From positions 1 through 13,879 of the forward strand of contig DATLTB010000082.1 in NCBI GenBank assembly GCA_035533815.1: DNA of 13,879 nt, given 5' to 3'. Under the pieces are notes generated by a model. That model saw only the letters and a program-made list of their open reading frames with translations, ran no database searches and was not told the DNA's origin. The DNA comes from JANWKA01 sp035533815 (lineage in GTDB: Bacteria > Bacteroidota > Bacteroidia > Chitinophagales > Chitinophagaceae). Numbering within the stretch: position 1 is the stretch's first letter; each line of letters starts with the position of its first letter. Shown in pieces: positions 13,368-13,879 of this stretch. The position numbers and the translations under genes were made by a program.

Positions 13368-13879
13368 ATGCTACTCTCCAAAGATAAAAAATCCGTTGAT
13401 GAACTAAAAAAATACTTTGCTGATCCACAAAAAATGGTGGATCACCTGGTGGATCTCCTTTCGTTCTTTGAATTTAAATGGGTATTTAAAATTCTTGATC
13501 CGATCAAGAAAAGGGGCTTTTCCATGAGTCAGGTCTTTTCGCTGATCCTCTTGTTTCCCTTCCTTCACCACGCCAGTATACATGCCCTTTTCAAGTCTGG
13601 CAACAGCAAATTAGCTTCGGGACAAAAGGATGTCTATTACCGGTTTAAAAACAGGGTTGATATCCCTTGGCGCAGGTTACTGATTAACTTTGTCAGACGG
13701 TTTTTGGTTATTGTTGAACTGCGGGGACAGTCCGGAAAGCCCGGGGAACGGGGTTTGATCATTGACGATTCCTTACTGGGTAAAACGGGTAAGGCGATAG
13801 AATTCGTCGGAAGGCTCTGGGATCATGTCACCCATGGGTCTAAACTTGGTCTTCGTTTATTGCTGAGCTGCTATTATGA
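13368..13879 (+). CDS. IS4-type DDE transposase, N-terminal part, cut by window edge
   Basis: From ATG 13368 the frame stays open to the window end, giving 170 residues of an incomplete protein. Residues ~1-130 form a mostly helical N-terminal domain (FSMSQVFSLILLFPFLHHASIH and then KDVYYRFKNRVDIPW). GERGLIIDDSLLGKTGKAIEFVGRLWDHVTHGSKLG follows; its IDD has the first catalytic Asp of the DDE triad, and the K-T-G-K and WDHV context is characteristic of an IS4-like group common in Bacteroidota. The later Asp and Glu lie beyond the window. Base composition is clearly more A+T-rich than the heptose genes, as expected of an inserted element. The IS subfamily name cannot be fixed without the rest of the element and its ends. 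Confidence 0.85.
   Translation, partial: MLLSKDKKSVDELKKYFADPQKMVDHLVDLLSFFEFKWVFKILDPIKKRGFSMSQVFSLILLFPFLHHASIHALFKSGNSKLASGQKDVYYRFKNRVDIPWRRLLINFVRRFLVIVELRGQSGKPGERGLIIDDSLLGKTGKAIEFVGRLWDHVTHGSKLGLRLLLSCYY

Overview
The window looks like a chromosomal stretch from a member of the Bacteroidota. The tandem-FtsX permease is of the long, ATPase-less kind common there, ribosome binding sites are weak or absent, and the heptose enzymes and DDE transposase resemble Bacteroidota versions. This placement is by resemblance only, since no rRNA or marker gene is present. Coding density is ordinary. The most accessory-looking parts are the two edges, which each carry a cut-off mobile element: a TnpB (IS200/IS605-type) 3' end at bases 1-219 and an IS4-type DDE transposase 5' end from 13368.

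Layout. Bases 568-2933 (minus) hold an FtsX/MacB-type ABC permease split in two by what looks like a single-base deletion near 2106. Divergent from it, 3104-5230 (plus) encodes an exported prolyl oligopeptidase (S9A) with a lipoprotein signal and an intact Ser/Asp/His triad. A 700-base stretch without a convincing gene follows (5231-5931). It contains three TTTGCGGG repeats at 22-23 bp spacing and two hairpins.

The core is a tight six-gene plus-strand operon (5932-10982): a membrane-anchored GT2 glycosyltransferase, a GT4 glycosyltransferase, then HddA, GmhA, HddC and GmhB. The last four are the complete enzyme set that turns sedoheptulose 7-phosphate into GDP-D-glycero-alpha-D-manno-heptose, the heptose donor for surface glycans. 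The two glycosyltransferases are the likely users or partners of that donor (inference). A terminator-like hairpin spans the gmhB stop codon.

Convergent with this, on the minus strand, is a two-gene cysteine operon: cysE (serine acetyltransferase, 12859-12047) followed after 8 nt by cysM (O-acetylserine sulfhydrylase B, 12038-11166). A perfect 9-bp inverted repeat lies just upstream of cysE over a promoter-like sequence. The next ~500 bases hold no gene I can support, but do contain a GC-rich compound hairpin and a TetR-operator-like palindrome, before the IS4-type transposase begins.

I do not see a clear undescribed system. The best leads are the compact GDP-heptose/glycosyltransferase operon, the possible omega-RNA at the TnpB end, the spaced TTTGCGGG repeats, and the two operator-like palindromes.
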